DNA from: Tessaracoccus flavus
GTDB lineage: Bacteria; Actinomycetota; Actinomycetes; Propionibacteriales; Propionibacteriaceae
Length of the DNA stretch: 64,000 bases
Reading direction: 5' to 3'
Assembly (NCBI RefSeq): GCF_001997295.1
Contig: NZ_CP019605.1
Span: 496,001 to 560,000 of the forward strand
Below are positions 16,396 to 25,637 of this stretch, one piece after another (within the stretch, counting starts at the first letter, position 1; every line of letters starts with the position of its first letter). The translations under genes and the position numbers were made by a program. The notes beneath the pieces were generated by a model. The model was not told where the DNA came from. It saw only the letters and a list, made by a program, of their open reading frames with translations, and searched no databases.

Positions 16396-19300
16396 CTGGG
16401 CAGGCGCAGGCATGGTCGGCCACCACCGCGTCAACGGTGGGGATGATGCTGCGGGCGGATTCGGAGACTGATTCGACGTATTGGAAGAGGTTCCATTCGT
16501 CGGAGGGCTCGTATAAGCCGGTGGTGTCGGTGTCGTATAGCCGGGTTCCGGATGTGCCGGTGGCGCCGTCGGTGGCGGGCCTGACCAGCGCGACCACGTC
16601 TGCTGGGGTGAAGGGGTTTGTGGGGGTGAAGCGGCCGGTGGTGTGGGTGCCGGTCAAGGATCCGGATGCCGATACGGTCACGGCAGTGTTCCACCGGTTC
16701 ACCTCCGCTTCGGCGACCACGGGCGGGGTGGAGGTGTGTCGGGGTTCGGCGGCCAGCGGTGGCACGGTGTCGTGCACCCCGACCACGGATCTGCCGGGAA
16801 ACACCACGGTGTGGATTCGGGGCACGGCGTACGACGGCAGGTCCTGGTCCGCGTGGGGGCCGGCGGTGGAGGTGAGGACCGCGTTCGCGACCCCCCTGAC
16901 CCCGACCATCGCGTGTGTCAGCGGGGACGGGTCCTGGTCCGAGACCGTCCGAGCGTCGGAGTCGTGCACGATCACCGCACGCTTCGACGCCGGGAATGCG
17001 GTCTCTGCGCCGACGAGTGTGTGGTTCCGGGTTGATGGTGGGTCGTGGCAGAGCGTGTCGTTGACCCAGATCACCGCTAACACGCTGGCCAAGACGGTCA
17101 CTGTTGGGGGTACGGCGGGTGGGCATCGGGTGGAGGCGTACGCGAAGTCCCCGGGCGGGATCGCCTCAGCGACAGCGTCGTACGGGTTCGGGTATGGGGC
17201 GCCGTCGTTGACGGCCCCGGCCTCGACGGTGACCACCCACGGGGCGGTGACCGTGACCGGGGTGGGGGCGCCGAAGGCCGGCGCGGTGTCGGTGACCGGG
17301 GCGGTGCAGTGGCGCCGCCAGGGCACCACCGCCTGGCAGGACACGGCGGCCACCGTCACCGCGGGTGCTACGGAATCCACATTGTTGGGGTCGTTTGATA
17401 CGGATGCGGTGTTGGCGGCGGATCCGAGTCTGCCGACGCGCACCTCTGTGGTGTTCGAGGTCCGCGCGAAGTTCCTCTATGGCTCGACCGCGGTGTTCAC
17501 GGGGAGCCGGGAGGTGGTGCGGGTCCCGCACGCGTTCGGGGCCGGGTTCCCGGTCACCGAGGTGACGGGCGGTCAGGTGGCGTTGTGGACCGGGGAACTG
17601 CAAACCTCAGCTACCGATGCGGAGGTGGCGACCCCGGGGGGCGGGTTGTCGATATCGCGAACGCATTCAACGTTCGCCGGCGACCCCAGCATCGCCCAGG
17701 GCGTGTTCGGGCCCGGGTGGACCGCGTCGCTGGATGGTGGCCCGTCGGGGGTGTCCCACATGGAGTTGGTCGACAACACCCGTGTTGATGGCACCTTGGT
17801 GCTGGTCGACGCAGATGGCGGCGTGCTGCCGTTCGCCCAAGACGACGCCACGGTGCGCACGTCGGCGACGATCCCGACGGGTGTGTATGGGCCGGTGGGG
17901 CCCGACGCGGAAGCCTCCGACCTCACCCTGCACGTCACCGGCACGGGGATCGCCCTGACTGTCACGGCCCGTGATGGGGATGGGATCGAGACGGTGTTCA
18001 AGGTCCGGACCGCGGCCACCGGCTCGTCGGATGCGGAGTTGATCGTCGATGGCGTTACCGATGCGGTGACGGGGGAGAAGACCTCGTATCGCTATGACGC
18101 GGCGGGTAGGGTGTCGGCGATCATCGCCCCGAATCCGGATGGTGTCACCGCTGCCTGCACCCCGGGCACCCTCGTGGATGGCTGCCGCCTGCTGAGGCTG
18201 GACTACGCCACCGCCACCGGCGGCGGGGACTACACCGGCCGGTTGAAGACCGTGACCGCGCAGATCAACCAAGAGACGCGCCAACTGACGTCGTTCACCT
18301 ACGACACGCTGGGTCGGCTGATCTCGCAGACCGACACCGTCACCGGGTTGACCACCGCCTACACCTGGGAGGGCACCTCGAGTCGGTTGGCGTCGGTGAC
18401 CCCACCCGGCCAGGCGCCGATCAGCTACCTATACAACAACGATGACGGGAAGCTGGTGAAGGTGACTCGCCCGGTGCCCGCCACGGCGGGAGGCGGGACC
18501 GCGCAACTGGCCTCGATCTTGTATCAGGTCGCGCCGTCCGGGATCGGAGGGCTGGATCTGTCCCAGTTCAACGGCTACCAGCTTCCCCGCGCCGCGAGCA
18601 TCGGGTTTGCGGTGTTCGGACCTGACACGCTGATCACCACCCTCCCTGACAAGGAGGATGAGCGGTGGCGGCGCGCGGATGTGTGGCTCACCGACGATCA
18701 GGGCTACACCATTCATCAGGGCCGCTACGGTGCCGGGCGATGGCAGTTGACCGCCAACGTGTATGACGCCTCCGACAACGTGATCCACTCGTGGGACACC
18801 CGCGCCACCGCCGCGATCCGCAACGGTGACATCGTTGATGTTGCGGCGGCCGCTACGACGACGGTGTTCAACCCCGACCCGATCTTGGCCGCCGATGGTG
18901 TCACCGTCGCGGTCCCGGCCCGGACGAGGGTCACCGATGTGTTGACGCCGGCGGCGATGATCCGCGCTACCGGAGCTGCCACGGCGGAGATGCTGCGCCG
19001 CCATGTGGCGACCGTCTACGATCAGGGCGCCCCCACCCCGGGGTTGTCGCTGCCGACCACCGTGACCATCACCGCCGAACGACCCGGTGGGGTAGTGGCC
19101 GAGACGTTGTCGACCACGTTCACCGGCTACGACAAAACCGAAACCGCCGATGCGAAGTCGGGGTGGGATCTACGCCAAGCCACGTCGGTGACCCTCGACA
19201 TGAACAACAACGGCAGCGTCGACGGGTCTGATGTTCGTCGGGTGACCCGCTACGACCAGCGTGGCCGGGTCATCGAACAACGCCAACCCGGCGCTGCTTC

Positions 19301-21518
19301 CACGGATCCGGGGACCAGGCGGACCGTGTACTGGACCGCCGGCACCAACCCGGTCGACGGGGCGTGCGGAAACAAGCCGACCTGGGCCGGGTACATCTGC
19401 AGCGAAGGCCCCGCCTCCGGCACACTCCTGCCGGTGACTCGCTACTCGAACTATCTGTGGCACGGCGCCGCCGCCACCGAGGCTGAGACCTCGGGGGCGG
19501 TGACCCGCACCACCACCACCAGCTTCAACGCCCAAGCCCGGCCGGTCACTGTTTCTACTGCGGTGACGGGATTGTCGGGGTCCGCCCCGGTGCCGGCGGT
19601 GACCACCGCCTACGACGCCTACGGCCAGGTGACCAGCACCACCTCGACGGCTGGTGTGGCTGCCTACACGTATGACTCGTGGGGTCGGCAGTTGACCTAC
19701 ACGATCACCCCACCCGCAGGCAGCCCGGAGACCACCACCAGCACCTACAACGCGCTCGGGGACCTGGTCACCATCACCACCCCGAAATCGACCACCAGCT
19801 ACACCTACGACGGCCTCGACGCCAACGGCGCCGAAGAGTATCGCGGCCTGTTGACCCGCACCGTCACCACCCCAACCGGGGGTCAGGCGTGGACGGCGTC
19901 AGCGGCCTACGACGCACACGGCGCGGTCACCCGCGAAGTCCTGCCCGGACAGATCCGGCGTGACACGCTCTATGACCTGACCGGGGAACTGGTCTCCCAG
20001 CAATACTTCGGCCCCGTCACCGACCCCGACACCAGCACCACCGAGGTGTTGCCGTGGCTCGGATGGAGCATCGAAGCCGACGCCGCCGGACGCATCGTCC
20101 ACGAATGGAACCCCGACGGCGCCGCCCACACCGGCCAGCTCGACGGCCCCGCGGCGGTCAAGGCCGACCTCACCTACACCTACGACCCCGCCGGACGCCT
20201 CACCGCCGTCACAGACCACACCGACGCCTCCTGCACGCTGCGGACCTACGGCTTCGACCTCAAAGGCAACCGCACCAGCCAAGGCAGCGGCACCAACGGC
20301 GACGGGACCTGCCCCACGACCGCCACGAGCAGCGTGTCGCGGGCCTACGACGCGGCTGACCGGCCTGTCACCGCCGCCGATGGGCAAGGCACCTACGTCT
20401 ACGACGAGCTCGGCCGGCAAACCGCCATTCCTGCGGTTGATGCGCCCACCCCGGCAGGTGGGAACATCACACTCGGGTACTACGACGACGACACGGCCAA
20501 GACCATCACCCAAGCCGACACCACGCTGGCCTACAGCCTGGACGTCGCCGGCCGCCGGGACACCCAAACCACCACCGTCAACGCCGCCACCACATCGGTG
20601 GTCACGAATCACTACACCGACACATCCGACAGTCCGGGCTGGATCACCACCCTCACAGCAGGGGCGACCGCCACCACGGTGTTCGCCGACCTCGTCGGCT
20701 CCGACCTCAGCCTGTCGCTGATCACCGACACCACCGGCCAGCGCGGGGAGTTGGCGCTGACCACCCCACGCGGCGACATCGCCGCCACCACCACCCTCAC
20801 CACCTCAGGAACGGCGGCATCAGGGATCGACTCCTACACCCGCTACACCGAATACGGCCAACCCGACACCCCACAACCCCAAGCCACCACCGGCGCAGCA
20901 GGCAACGGCTACGGCTGGCTCGGCGCCAAACAACGCACCACCACCACCATCGGCCTCCTCCTCATGGGAGCCCGCCTCTACAACACCGCCACAGGCCTGT
21001 TCACCAGCCTCGACCCCGTCTACGGCGGCAACGACACCCCATACGTCTATCCCAACGACCCCATCAACAAACAAGACGTAACCGGCAGGCGGGGTGAATG
21101 GGTCAAACGGACCGCGAGAGCGGTCAAAGCCTTCGGGGCGTGGTACAACACCTCGCGGGCAGGAAAGGCTATTCAATTTGCATGCTCGCTCGTGCGCGTC
21201 AGTTGGGTTGGTGCAGGCTGCCTTGCTGTGGGCACCGTGGCGAATGTCGCTCATTACGGCTGGCGGAAGGGCATCAAGAAGACTGGGCTAGAGCTTCTGG
21301 GGAACAAGGTCGGAGGCGTCGTCGGTAAGTCGGTGTATCGCGGGTTCCGCAAAGGCTACATAGCGGCTCGGGCGGAGTACAGCGTGAATCGGGCGCAGGC
21401 TCTAGGGATTCACCGATGGGGTAGCTACCATAACAGGTGGAATCGACGGATATTCTCAGGGGTCGCGAACACGGCCATGTCGGCGTCCAGCTACCTAGTT
21501 TCTGGGTGGTACTCGTGA
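16380..21518 (+). CDS. RHS/YD-repeat polymorphic toxin
   Basis: A 1,712-residue protein, open from a GTG at 16380. It begins inside a carbohydrate-binding-like segment (LRADSETDSTYWKRFHSSEG), passes fibronectin-like regions and many YD repeats (YDAAGRVSAI, YDTLGRLISQ, YDPAGRLTAV), and reaches the RHS core end LYNTATGLFTSLDPVYGGND. After DPINKQDVTG comes a different C-terminal tip of about 145 residues (21090-21515), with a hydrophobic patch and a basic, aromatic end (GIHRWGSYHNRWNRR). The tip should be the toxin; no known toxin domain was recognised. The ORF itself lacks a signal peptide because of the upstream break. Confidence 0.85.
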   Translation: MSLDMTGQAQAWSATTASTVGMMLRADSETDSTYWKRFHSSEGSYKPVVSVSYSRVPDVPVAPSVAGLTSATTSAGVKGFVGVKRPVVWVPVKDPDADTVTAVFHRFTSASATTGGVEVCRGSAASGGTVSCTPTTDLPGNTTVWIRGTAYDGRSWSAWGPAVEVRTAFATPLTPTIACVSGDGSWSETVRASESCTITARFDAGNAVSAPTSVWFRVDGGSWQSVSLTQITANTLAKTVTVGGTAGGHRVEAYAKSPGGIASATASYGFGYGAPSLTAPASTVTTHGAVTVTGVGAPKAGAVSVTGAVQWRRQGTTAWQDTAATVTAGATESTLLGSFDTDAVLAADPSLPTRTSVVFEVRAKFLYGSTAVFTGSREVVRVPHAFGAGFPVTEVTGGQVALWTGELQTSATDAEVATPGGGLSISRTHSTFAGDPSIAQGVFGPGWTASLDGGPSGVSHMELVDNTRVDGTLVLVDADGGVLPFAQDDATVRTSATIPTGVYGPVGPDAEASDLTLHVTGTGIALTVTARDGDGIETVFKVRTAATGSSDAELIVDGVTDAVTGEKTSYRYDAAGRVSAIIAPNPDGVTAACTPGTLVDGCRLLRLDYATATGGGDYTGRLKTVTAQINQETRQLTSFTYDTLGRLISQTDTVTGLTTAYTWEGTSSRLASVTPPGQAPISYLYNNDDGKLVKVTRPVPATAGGGTAQLASILYQVAPSGIGGLDLSQFNGYQLPRAASIGFAVFGPDTLITTLPDKEDERWRRADVWLTDDQGYTIHQGRYGAGRWQLTANVYDASDNVIHSWDTRATAAIRNGDIVDVAAAATTTVFNPDPILAADGVTVAVPARTRVTDVLTPAAMIRATGAATAEMLRRHVATVYDQGAPTPGLSLPTTVTITAERPGGVVAETLSTTFTGYDKTETADAKSGWDLRQATSVTLDMNNNGSVDGSDVRRVTRYDQRGRVIEQRQPGAASTDPGTRRTVYWTAGTNPVDGACGNKPTWAGYICSEGPASGTLLPVTRYSNYLWHGAAATEAETSGAVTRTTTTSFNAQARPVTVSTAVTGLSGSAPVPAVTTAYDAYGQVTSTTSTAGVAAYTYDSWGRQLTYTITPPAGSPETTTSTYNALGDLVTITTPKSTTSYTYDGLDANGAEEYRGLLTRTVTTPTGGQAWTASAAYDAHGAVTREVLPGQIRRDTLYDLTGELVSQQYFGPVTDPDTSTTEVLPWLGWSIEADAAGRIVHEWNPDGAAHTGQLDGPAAVKADLTYTYDPAGRLTAVTDHTDASCTLRTYGFDLKGNRTSQGSGTNGDGTCPTTATSSVSRAYDAADRPVTAADGQGTYVYDELGRQTAIPAVDAPTPAGGNITLGYYDDDTAKTITQADTTLAYSLDVAGRRDTQTTTVNAATTSVVTNHYTDTSDSPGWITTLTAGATATTVFADLVGSDLSLSLITDTTGQRGELALTTPRGDIAATTTLTTSGTAASGIDSYTRYTEYGQPDTPQPQATTGAAGNGYGWLGAKQRTTTTIGLLLMGARLYNTATGLFTSLDPVYGGNDTPYVYPNDPINKQDVTGRRGEWVKRTARAVKAFGAWYNTSRAGKAIQFACSLVRVSWVGAGCLAVGTVANVAHYGWRKGIKKTGLELLGNKVGGVVGKSVYRGFRKGYIAARAEYSVNRAQALGIHRWGSYHNRWNRRIFSGVANTAMSASSYLVSGWYS

Positions 21519-22054
21519 GGCGGTCTTGGCCACGTCCCGAGCTGATCGTTGGAGAACCGCAGCCCTCTTCAATGCACTCCATTCAAGTTCGACCAGCACT
21601 CCTAATCAGCGGGCAGGGGCTCGCTCTCGGCGCTGTGCCGACGCTGCTTGCTGTGGCTTGCCCTGTCCTTCTAGTCGCTGATTGGGATTGGGGCATTTTC
21701 GGCGCATGGTTGCTGGGGGTCATGGTTGCGGTAGCCACGGGGTTTCCGTTTGCGGTGTTTTGTGGGCGGCGAGGGATCTGGCGGTTGAGTGGTTTTGTTT
21801 CGTGGGCTCGGATCCGGGGAGCAGGGCAGGCTCGAACCTTCAATGTAGCGACGGATCGATATGAGGACGGTAATCTGGTTCCAGTCTTGGCTGTTACCGC
21901 TGGGAATGGGATGAAATGGATGGTCCTTCGTGAGTTGCGGACTCGTGGAAGCGAGCGAGGTCGCCGTCGTGCTACCCATGTAGTCAGCGTTCTGCTGCAG
22001 GGTGGTGCACGCCACATGGAGTTGCCTGCATCTGTGCAACCATGGCTCCTCTGA
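21515..22054 (+). CDS. Candidate immunity protein for the RHS toxin
   Basis: A 179-residue protein starting at a GTG that overlaps the RHS stop as GTGA. Two or three membrane helices occupy roughly residues 30-80 (LLAVACPVLLVADWDWGIF region), followed by a soluble C-terminal part of about 90 residues. In polymorphic toxin systems the gene directly after the toxin tip encodes its specific immunity protein. A membrane protein would fit a toxin acting on the membrane. No family is recognised; the role rests on position. Its 3' end abuts an RHS fragment. Confidence 0.6.
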   Translation: MRRSWPRPELIVGEPQPSSMHSIQVRPALLISGQGLALGAVPTLLAVACPVLLVADWDWGIFGAWLLGVMVAVATGFPFAVFCGRRGIWRLSGFVSWARIRGAGQARTFNVATDRYEDGNLVPVLAVTAGNGMKWMVLRELRTRGSERGRRRATHVVSVLLQGGARHMELPASVQPWLL

Positions 22055-22299
22055 ACCGCCCCGGGTCCTACATCTGCAGCGAAGGCCCCGCCTCCCAACC
22101 CTCCGGCGTAGCGCTGCCGGTCACGCGGACCTCGAACTATCTGTGGCACGGCGCCCCGGCCACCGAAACTGAGACCTCCGGGGCGGTGGCCCGCACCGCC
22201 ACCACCAGCTTCAACCCGCAGGCCAGGCCGGTCACCGTCACCACCGCGGTGACGGGATTGCCGGGGTCCACCCCGGTGCCGGCGGTGACCACTGGGCTG
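22055..22299 (+). pseudogene. Orphan RHS fragment cut by IS3
   Basis: Immediately after the immunity gene, 22066-22290 reads in frame SYICSEGPASQ, NYLWHGAPATETETSG and FNPQARPVTVTTAVTG, closely similar to the main RHS gene at about 19390-19605 (YICSEGPASG, NYLWHGAAATEAETSG). This is a displaced copy of RHS core, as left by exchange of toxin tips. It has no start of its own and is truncated by the IS3 element at 22300. The remainder is not found on the other side of the IS. Confidence 0.75.
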
Positions 22300-22330
22300 T
22301 GTCAAGTTTCGTGGACAGGTGTTTTGTTGG

Positions 22331-23224
22331 TCAGGCCGCGGCTGCGGTCTGATGGTGACGGGCGGCGGCGTGGACCGCGGCTGGGGTTTGGTAGTCGAGG
22401 GTGGAGTGGCGGCGGCGTCGGTTGTAGAACACCTCGATGTACTGCATGACGTGGAGCCTGGCTTGCGCTCGGGTCGCGAACCGGTGCCGGTAGTACATCT
22501 CGTTCTTCAGCATCGAGAACCACGACTCGGCGACCGCGTTGTCGTGACACGATCCGGTCCGCCCGACCGACAGCTGCACCCCGAACTGGCCGGCCAGGGC
22601 GGCGTAGTCGGCGGAGGTGTACTGAGATCCGCGGTCGGAGTGGAACACCGCCCCGGGGGCGAGGTGTCCGTGGGTGTGGGCCATCCGCAGAGCGGCGCTG
22701 ATCAGTTCGGTGCGCATGTGCTCCGCCATCGCCCAGCCGACCACCATCCGGGAGTGGAGATCGATCACGGTGGCCAGGTAGAGCCATCCCTCACCGGTGC
22801 GCAGGTACGTGATGTCACCGACCAGCTTCGACCCTGCCGTGTCGGAGGTGAAGTCGCGTTTGACCAGGTCAGGGCGCTGTTCAGCATCATCGGCGGGGAT
22901 CGTGGTGCGTTTCTTCGTCCGGGGCTGGATGCCGGCGATCCCGGCCTGACGCATGATCGAGCGCACCATCCCCGCCGAGGCCGGCACCCCGTCGGCTGTC
23001 AGGTCAGCCAGCACCCGCCGATGCCCGTTGACGCCGTTGGAGGCGGCGTGGCTCTCGATCACCGCCGCGGTCACTTCCGCCCGCCGGGTCGCCGCCGGGC
23101 CAGGGGTGTCGCCTCGCTTCGCCCACGCGTAGTACCCGGCCCGTGACACGTCCAACAGTCGGGTCATCAACTCGACGGTGTGGGTGGCCTTCTCCGCGTG
23201 GATCAGCGTGAACTTGTCGGTCAC
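22331..23224 (-). CDS. IS3 transposase OrfB (DDE integrase)
   Basis: A 297-residue rve-type transposase with HTH_21 and DDE core: the first Asp in DITYLRT, the second in HSDRGSQYTS, and the Glu in NAVAESWFSMLKNE. It overlaps OrfA by 4 bp; in this family the active enzyme is an OrfAB product made by ribosomal frameshifting. It appears intact. Confidence 0.92.
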   Translation of the reverse strand: MTDKFTLIHAEKATHTVELMTRLLDVSRAGYYAWAKRGDTPGPAATRRAEVTAAVIESHAASNGVNGHRRVLADLTADGVPASAGMVRSIMRQAGIAGIQPRTKKRTTIPADDAEQRPDLVKRDFTSDTAGSKLVGDITYLRTGEGWLYLATVIDLHSRMVVGWAMAEHMRTELISAALRMAHTHGHLAPGAVFHSDRGSQYTSADYAALAGQFGVQLSVGRTGSCHDNAVAESWFSMLKNEMYYRHRFATRAQARLHVMQYIEVFYNRRRRHSTLDYQTPAAVHAAARHHQTAAAA

Positions 23225-23511
23225 GGTTGCGTCCTTGCGAAGAAGGCCGCTGCTTTTTTCAGGAACGCGTTCTCCTCCGACAAACGACGAACTTCGGCCT
23301 CAAGCGCGGCGAGGCGGGCCGCCTCGACCGGCGGCGGGGCCTTGACCGGGTCGGGGTGCTGTTTCCGGTAGAGCTTGACCCAGTAGCCCAGCGAGCTTTC
23401 GTTGATCTCCAACTCCCGCGCGACCTGCGCGATCGGCCGCTGCGCGACCACCACGAGCTGGACCGCGTCAGCCTTGAACTCCGGGGTGAACTTCCTGCGT
23501 TTCGATGACAT
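23221..23511 (-). CDS. IS3 transposase OrfA
   Basis: A 96-residue DNA-binding subunit: helix-turn-helix in KRRKFTPEFKADAV to INESSLGYWV, then a leucine-zipper coiled coil (LAALEAEVRRLSEEN). An in-frame upstream ATG at 23550 would lie in the terminal inverted repeat, so the ATG at 23511 is chosen; the second copy starts at the equivalent codon. Confidence 0.9.
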   Translation of the reverse strand: MSSKRRKFTPEFKADAVQLVVVAQRPIAQVARELEINESSLGYWVKLYRKQHPDPVKAPPPVEAARLAALEAEVRRLSEENAFLKKAAAFFARTQP

Positions 23512-23620
23512 CTCGTCTCGTCGTTCCTTCCTGGTAACGACTGTCCACAAGAAGTGTCACAACCCCAGCCTGAGACAAATGGGTGTTGCGACCAGGGTGA
23601 AGAGGTATCGCGCGCCCAAG

Positions 23621-23656
23621 TATTACATCGGATTATCCAGAGAATCCGATGTAATA
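23621..23656. repeat. AT-rich perfect inverted repeat before recombinase module
   Basis: TATTACATCGGATT (23621-23634) and its exact reverse complement AATCCGATGTAATA (23643-23656) surround an 8-nt loop. The arms are AT-rich in a GC-rich region and sit 18 bp before the ATG of the small gene that is coupled to the tyrosine recombinase. It could be a recombination core, an operator, or the end of a mobile unit. Confidence 0.7.
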
Positions 23657-23674
23657 ACCGAGTAGAGTCCAGGC

Positions 23675-24007
23675 ATGGCCACCCGACGCCGACAGCCACT
23701 CGTCACCCGCGACGACGTGCCGCTGCCGCCGTACGAGTGGAGCCACGACCGCTCCGGGTCGAAGTCGGCGTGGGGTGTGAACCTGCCGATCTCGGAGCGC
23801 CACGATCTGCAGCTGATGGCCCAGCGCGGCACCGCCGGCCGCTGGACCTGGACGCTCACCATCTACCGCACCGGCAGCACCGACCAGGTGACCCGCATCG
23901 CCTGTGGCGTCCAGCCCACCCTGACAGCCGCCAAACCGGCTGCCGAGGCCGCTGCCCGCATCTGGCTCGCCGACCAACTCGAGCTACCCGACGAGTCGCA
24001 TGTCTGA
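23675..24007 (+). CDS. Small protein coupled to tyrosine recombinase
   Basis: A 110-residue soluble protein of unknown family with a basic N-terminus (MATRRRQPLVTRDD), a beta-rich middle (WTWTLTIYRTGSTDQ) and an Ala-rich helix at the end. It overlaps the recombinase gene by 8 bp and the perfect inverted repeat lies just upstream. An accessory DNA-binding or directionality factor is possible but not shown. Confidence 0.55.
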   Translation: MATRRRQPLVTRDDVPLPPYEWSHDRSGSKSAWGVNLPISERHDLQLMAQRGTAGRWTWTLTIYRTGSTDQVTRIACGVQPTLTAAKPAAEAAARIWLADQLELPDESHV

Positions 24008-25043
24008 TAGCCAGCCAGGGGCCCTGCACAGTGCGGCTGGTGGTCTGGTCGCGGTTGATCAGCAGGCGGGGATGTTGCTGCCGGAGGACCTGTCGTTGGA
24101 TGCGGCCGAGGCCGCGTTCGCCTCGGCCTCCCGGGCGTCGTCGACGTTGCGTGGATACCGCTCCGACTGGACCGAGTTCGTCACCTGGTGCCGCGACAAC
24201 CATCACACGGCGTTGCCCGCCACCGACATCGCGATCTCCCGCTACATCTCGGTGCTGGCAACCGCCGGGGCGAAGGTCGGCACGATCAGCCGGCGTCTGT
24301 CGACGATCCGGTTCGCCCACAAGGTCCGTAACCATCCCGACCCCACCCAGACCGCGCGCGTGATCGCAGTGTGGGAAGGGATCCGCCGACAGCTCGGGGC
24401 TCCCCCGGACCAGGCCCGCCCCCTCATGCCCCCACTCCTCCTCGACGTCGTTGATGCTTGCCCGGCGATGACGAAATGGAAGACCCGCGACGATGAGCCC
24501 TCGCTCAGCGGGATCCGGGACCGGGTACTCCTGCTGGTCGGGTTCGTGTCCGCGCTGCGCGCCTCCGAACTCGCCGCCCTCGAGGTTGATCAGATCAAAC
24601 CCCACGAACGGGGGCTGGTGATCGAGCTCACCCGCTCCAAAACCAACCAGACCGGAGACCTTGAGCTCGTGGTCCTCCCCTGGGGTGCCCGCCAGGACTA
24701 CTGCCCCGTCACCGCGCTACGCCACTGGCTCACCGTCGCCGGCATCACCGAAGGCCTGGTGTTCCGGTCCGTCTCCAAAGGCAACCGGGTCAGCGCCCGT
24801 GGCCTCACCCCCGACGGCCTGTCTCGGCTGATCACCCAGGCAGTCACCCGGGCCGGTCTCGACGCCACCGGCTTCTCGGCGCATTCCCTTCGGGCGGGGT
24901 TCGTCACCTACGCCGCGAAACGCGGCGCCACCTCCCTGCAGATCGCCAGACAGACCCGGCACAAGGACCTGGCCTCCATCGGCATCTACACCCGCATCGA
25001 AGACGCCTGGGAAGAGAACGCCGCCACCCAACTCCCTCTCTGA
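24000..25043 (+). CDS. Tyrosine recombinase/integrase
   Basis: A 347-residue site-specific recombinase with an N-terminal SAM-like core-binding domain (about 30-130) and a C-terminal catalytic domain. Catalytic residues visible: Arg in SALRASELAAL, His-x-x-Arg in HSLRAGF, His in TRHKDL, and the Tyr nucleophile in IGIYTR. It lies in the middle of the element, not at an end, so it may belong to a smaller unit carried inside rather than be the element's own integrase. The ATG at 24000 overlaps the previous gene. Confidence 0.88.
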   Translation: MSDSQPGALHSAAGGLVAVDQQAGMLLPEDLSLDAAEAAFASASRASSTLRGYRSDWTEFVTWCRDNHHTALPATDIAISRYISVLATAGAKVGTISRRLSTIRFAHKVRNHPDPTQTARVIAVWEGIRRQLGAPPDQARPLMPPLLLDVVDACPAMTKWKTRDDEPSLSGIRDRVLLLVGFVSALRASELAALEVDQIKPHERGLVIELTRSKTNQTGDLELVVLPWGARQDYCPVTALRHWLTVAGITEGLVFRSVSKGNRVSARGLTPDGLSRLITQAVTRAGLDATGFSAHSLRAGFVTYAAKRGATSLQIARQTRHKDLASIGIYTRIEDAWEENAATQLPL

Positions 25044-25177
25044 AGAGGTCGGCGGGCTTGGCCTCGAATCGTCCCCGGGTCCGGCCGGAGGCCTCCCTGG
25101 ACACTCCCCCGCTTCACTCTCATGCCGAGAAGCGAGCTTTCGCGCGACGCTCACGGACCCTTGTCTAGCCTTGCCCC

Positions 25178-25534
25178 ATGCAGATCCTGGGAGATAGGAC
25201 CCGACAATTGCCGGCGCCGCCGCACGTCGTGTTCACCTCCCTGACACACCCAGGCCTTCCCTGTGCGCGTCCCTGGTTGGTGCTCCTGGACGACGAGGTG
25301 CCACCCGTCATCCTCAGCAGTCACGAGCCGCACCGTGTCCAGTGGAGCTCCCTGTGGCCCTCGCGGCCCAACGACCTCGTGGACCTCGAGCTCAGCCCCA
25401 AGGACGGTGGCACGCTGCTGCGGTTCATCCTGTCGACGCCCGACGAGGAACCCGACGCCAGCAAGCTCGGACACATGCGGAGACGACGACACCACCTGCT
25501 GTTCGCTGACCTCCGCTTCTCCTACGGCCAGTGA
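25178..25534 (+). CDS. Small SRPBCC-like protein
   Basis: A 118-residue soluble protein. The pattern WLVLLDDEVPPVI, VQWSSLWP, DGGTLLRFIL and LLFADLRFSYGQ resembles a short START/SRPBCC (polyketide cyclase-like) fold that binds a hydrophobic ligand. Assignment is tentative. It stands alone between the recombinase and an IS5 remnant and has no clear functional partner. Confidence 0.45.
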   Translation: MQILGDRTRQLPAPPHVVFTSLTHPGLPCARPWLVLLDDEVPPVILSSHEPHRVQWSSLWPSRPNDLVDLELSPKDGGTLLRFILSTPDEEPDASKLGHMRRRRHHLLFADLRFSYGQ

Positions 25535-25637
25535 CGCACTCAACTGCCGCGCCTTGCGAGAGTGCGAGTCGGCTCTGGGTTGCGATGCGCATGCGTGCCG
25601 CCGCTTTGTCATACACGGATCACTAGGGCGTGTCTCC

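Larger units (their letters stand above)
22300..23559 (-). mobile_element. IS3-family insertion sequence, copy 1
   Basis: About 1,260 bp bounded by imperfect inverted ends (TGTCAAGTTTCGTGGACAG at the left; TGACACTTCTTGTGGACAG read inward from 23559). It carries orfA and orfB on the minus strand with a 4-bp overlap. A near-identical copy lies at 34585-35841 in the same orientation. No clear target duplication is seen, consistent with deletion or recombination next to it. Confidence 0.85.

Noticed and set aside
24000..25043. Tyrosine recombinase as the integrase of the whole 34-kb element
   Set aside because: It lies in the middle, inside the IS3-bracketed part, with its own palindrome; I could not link it to the 36-bp end repeats.
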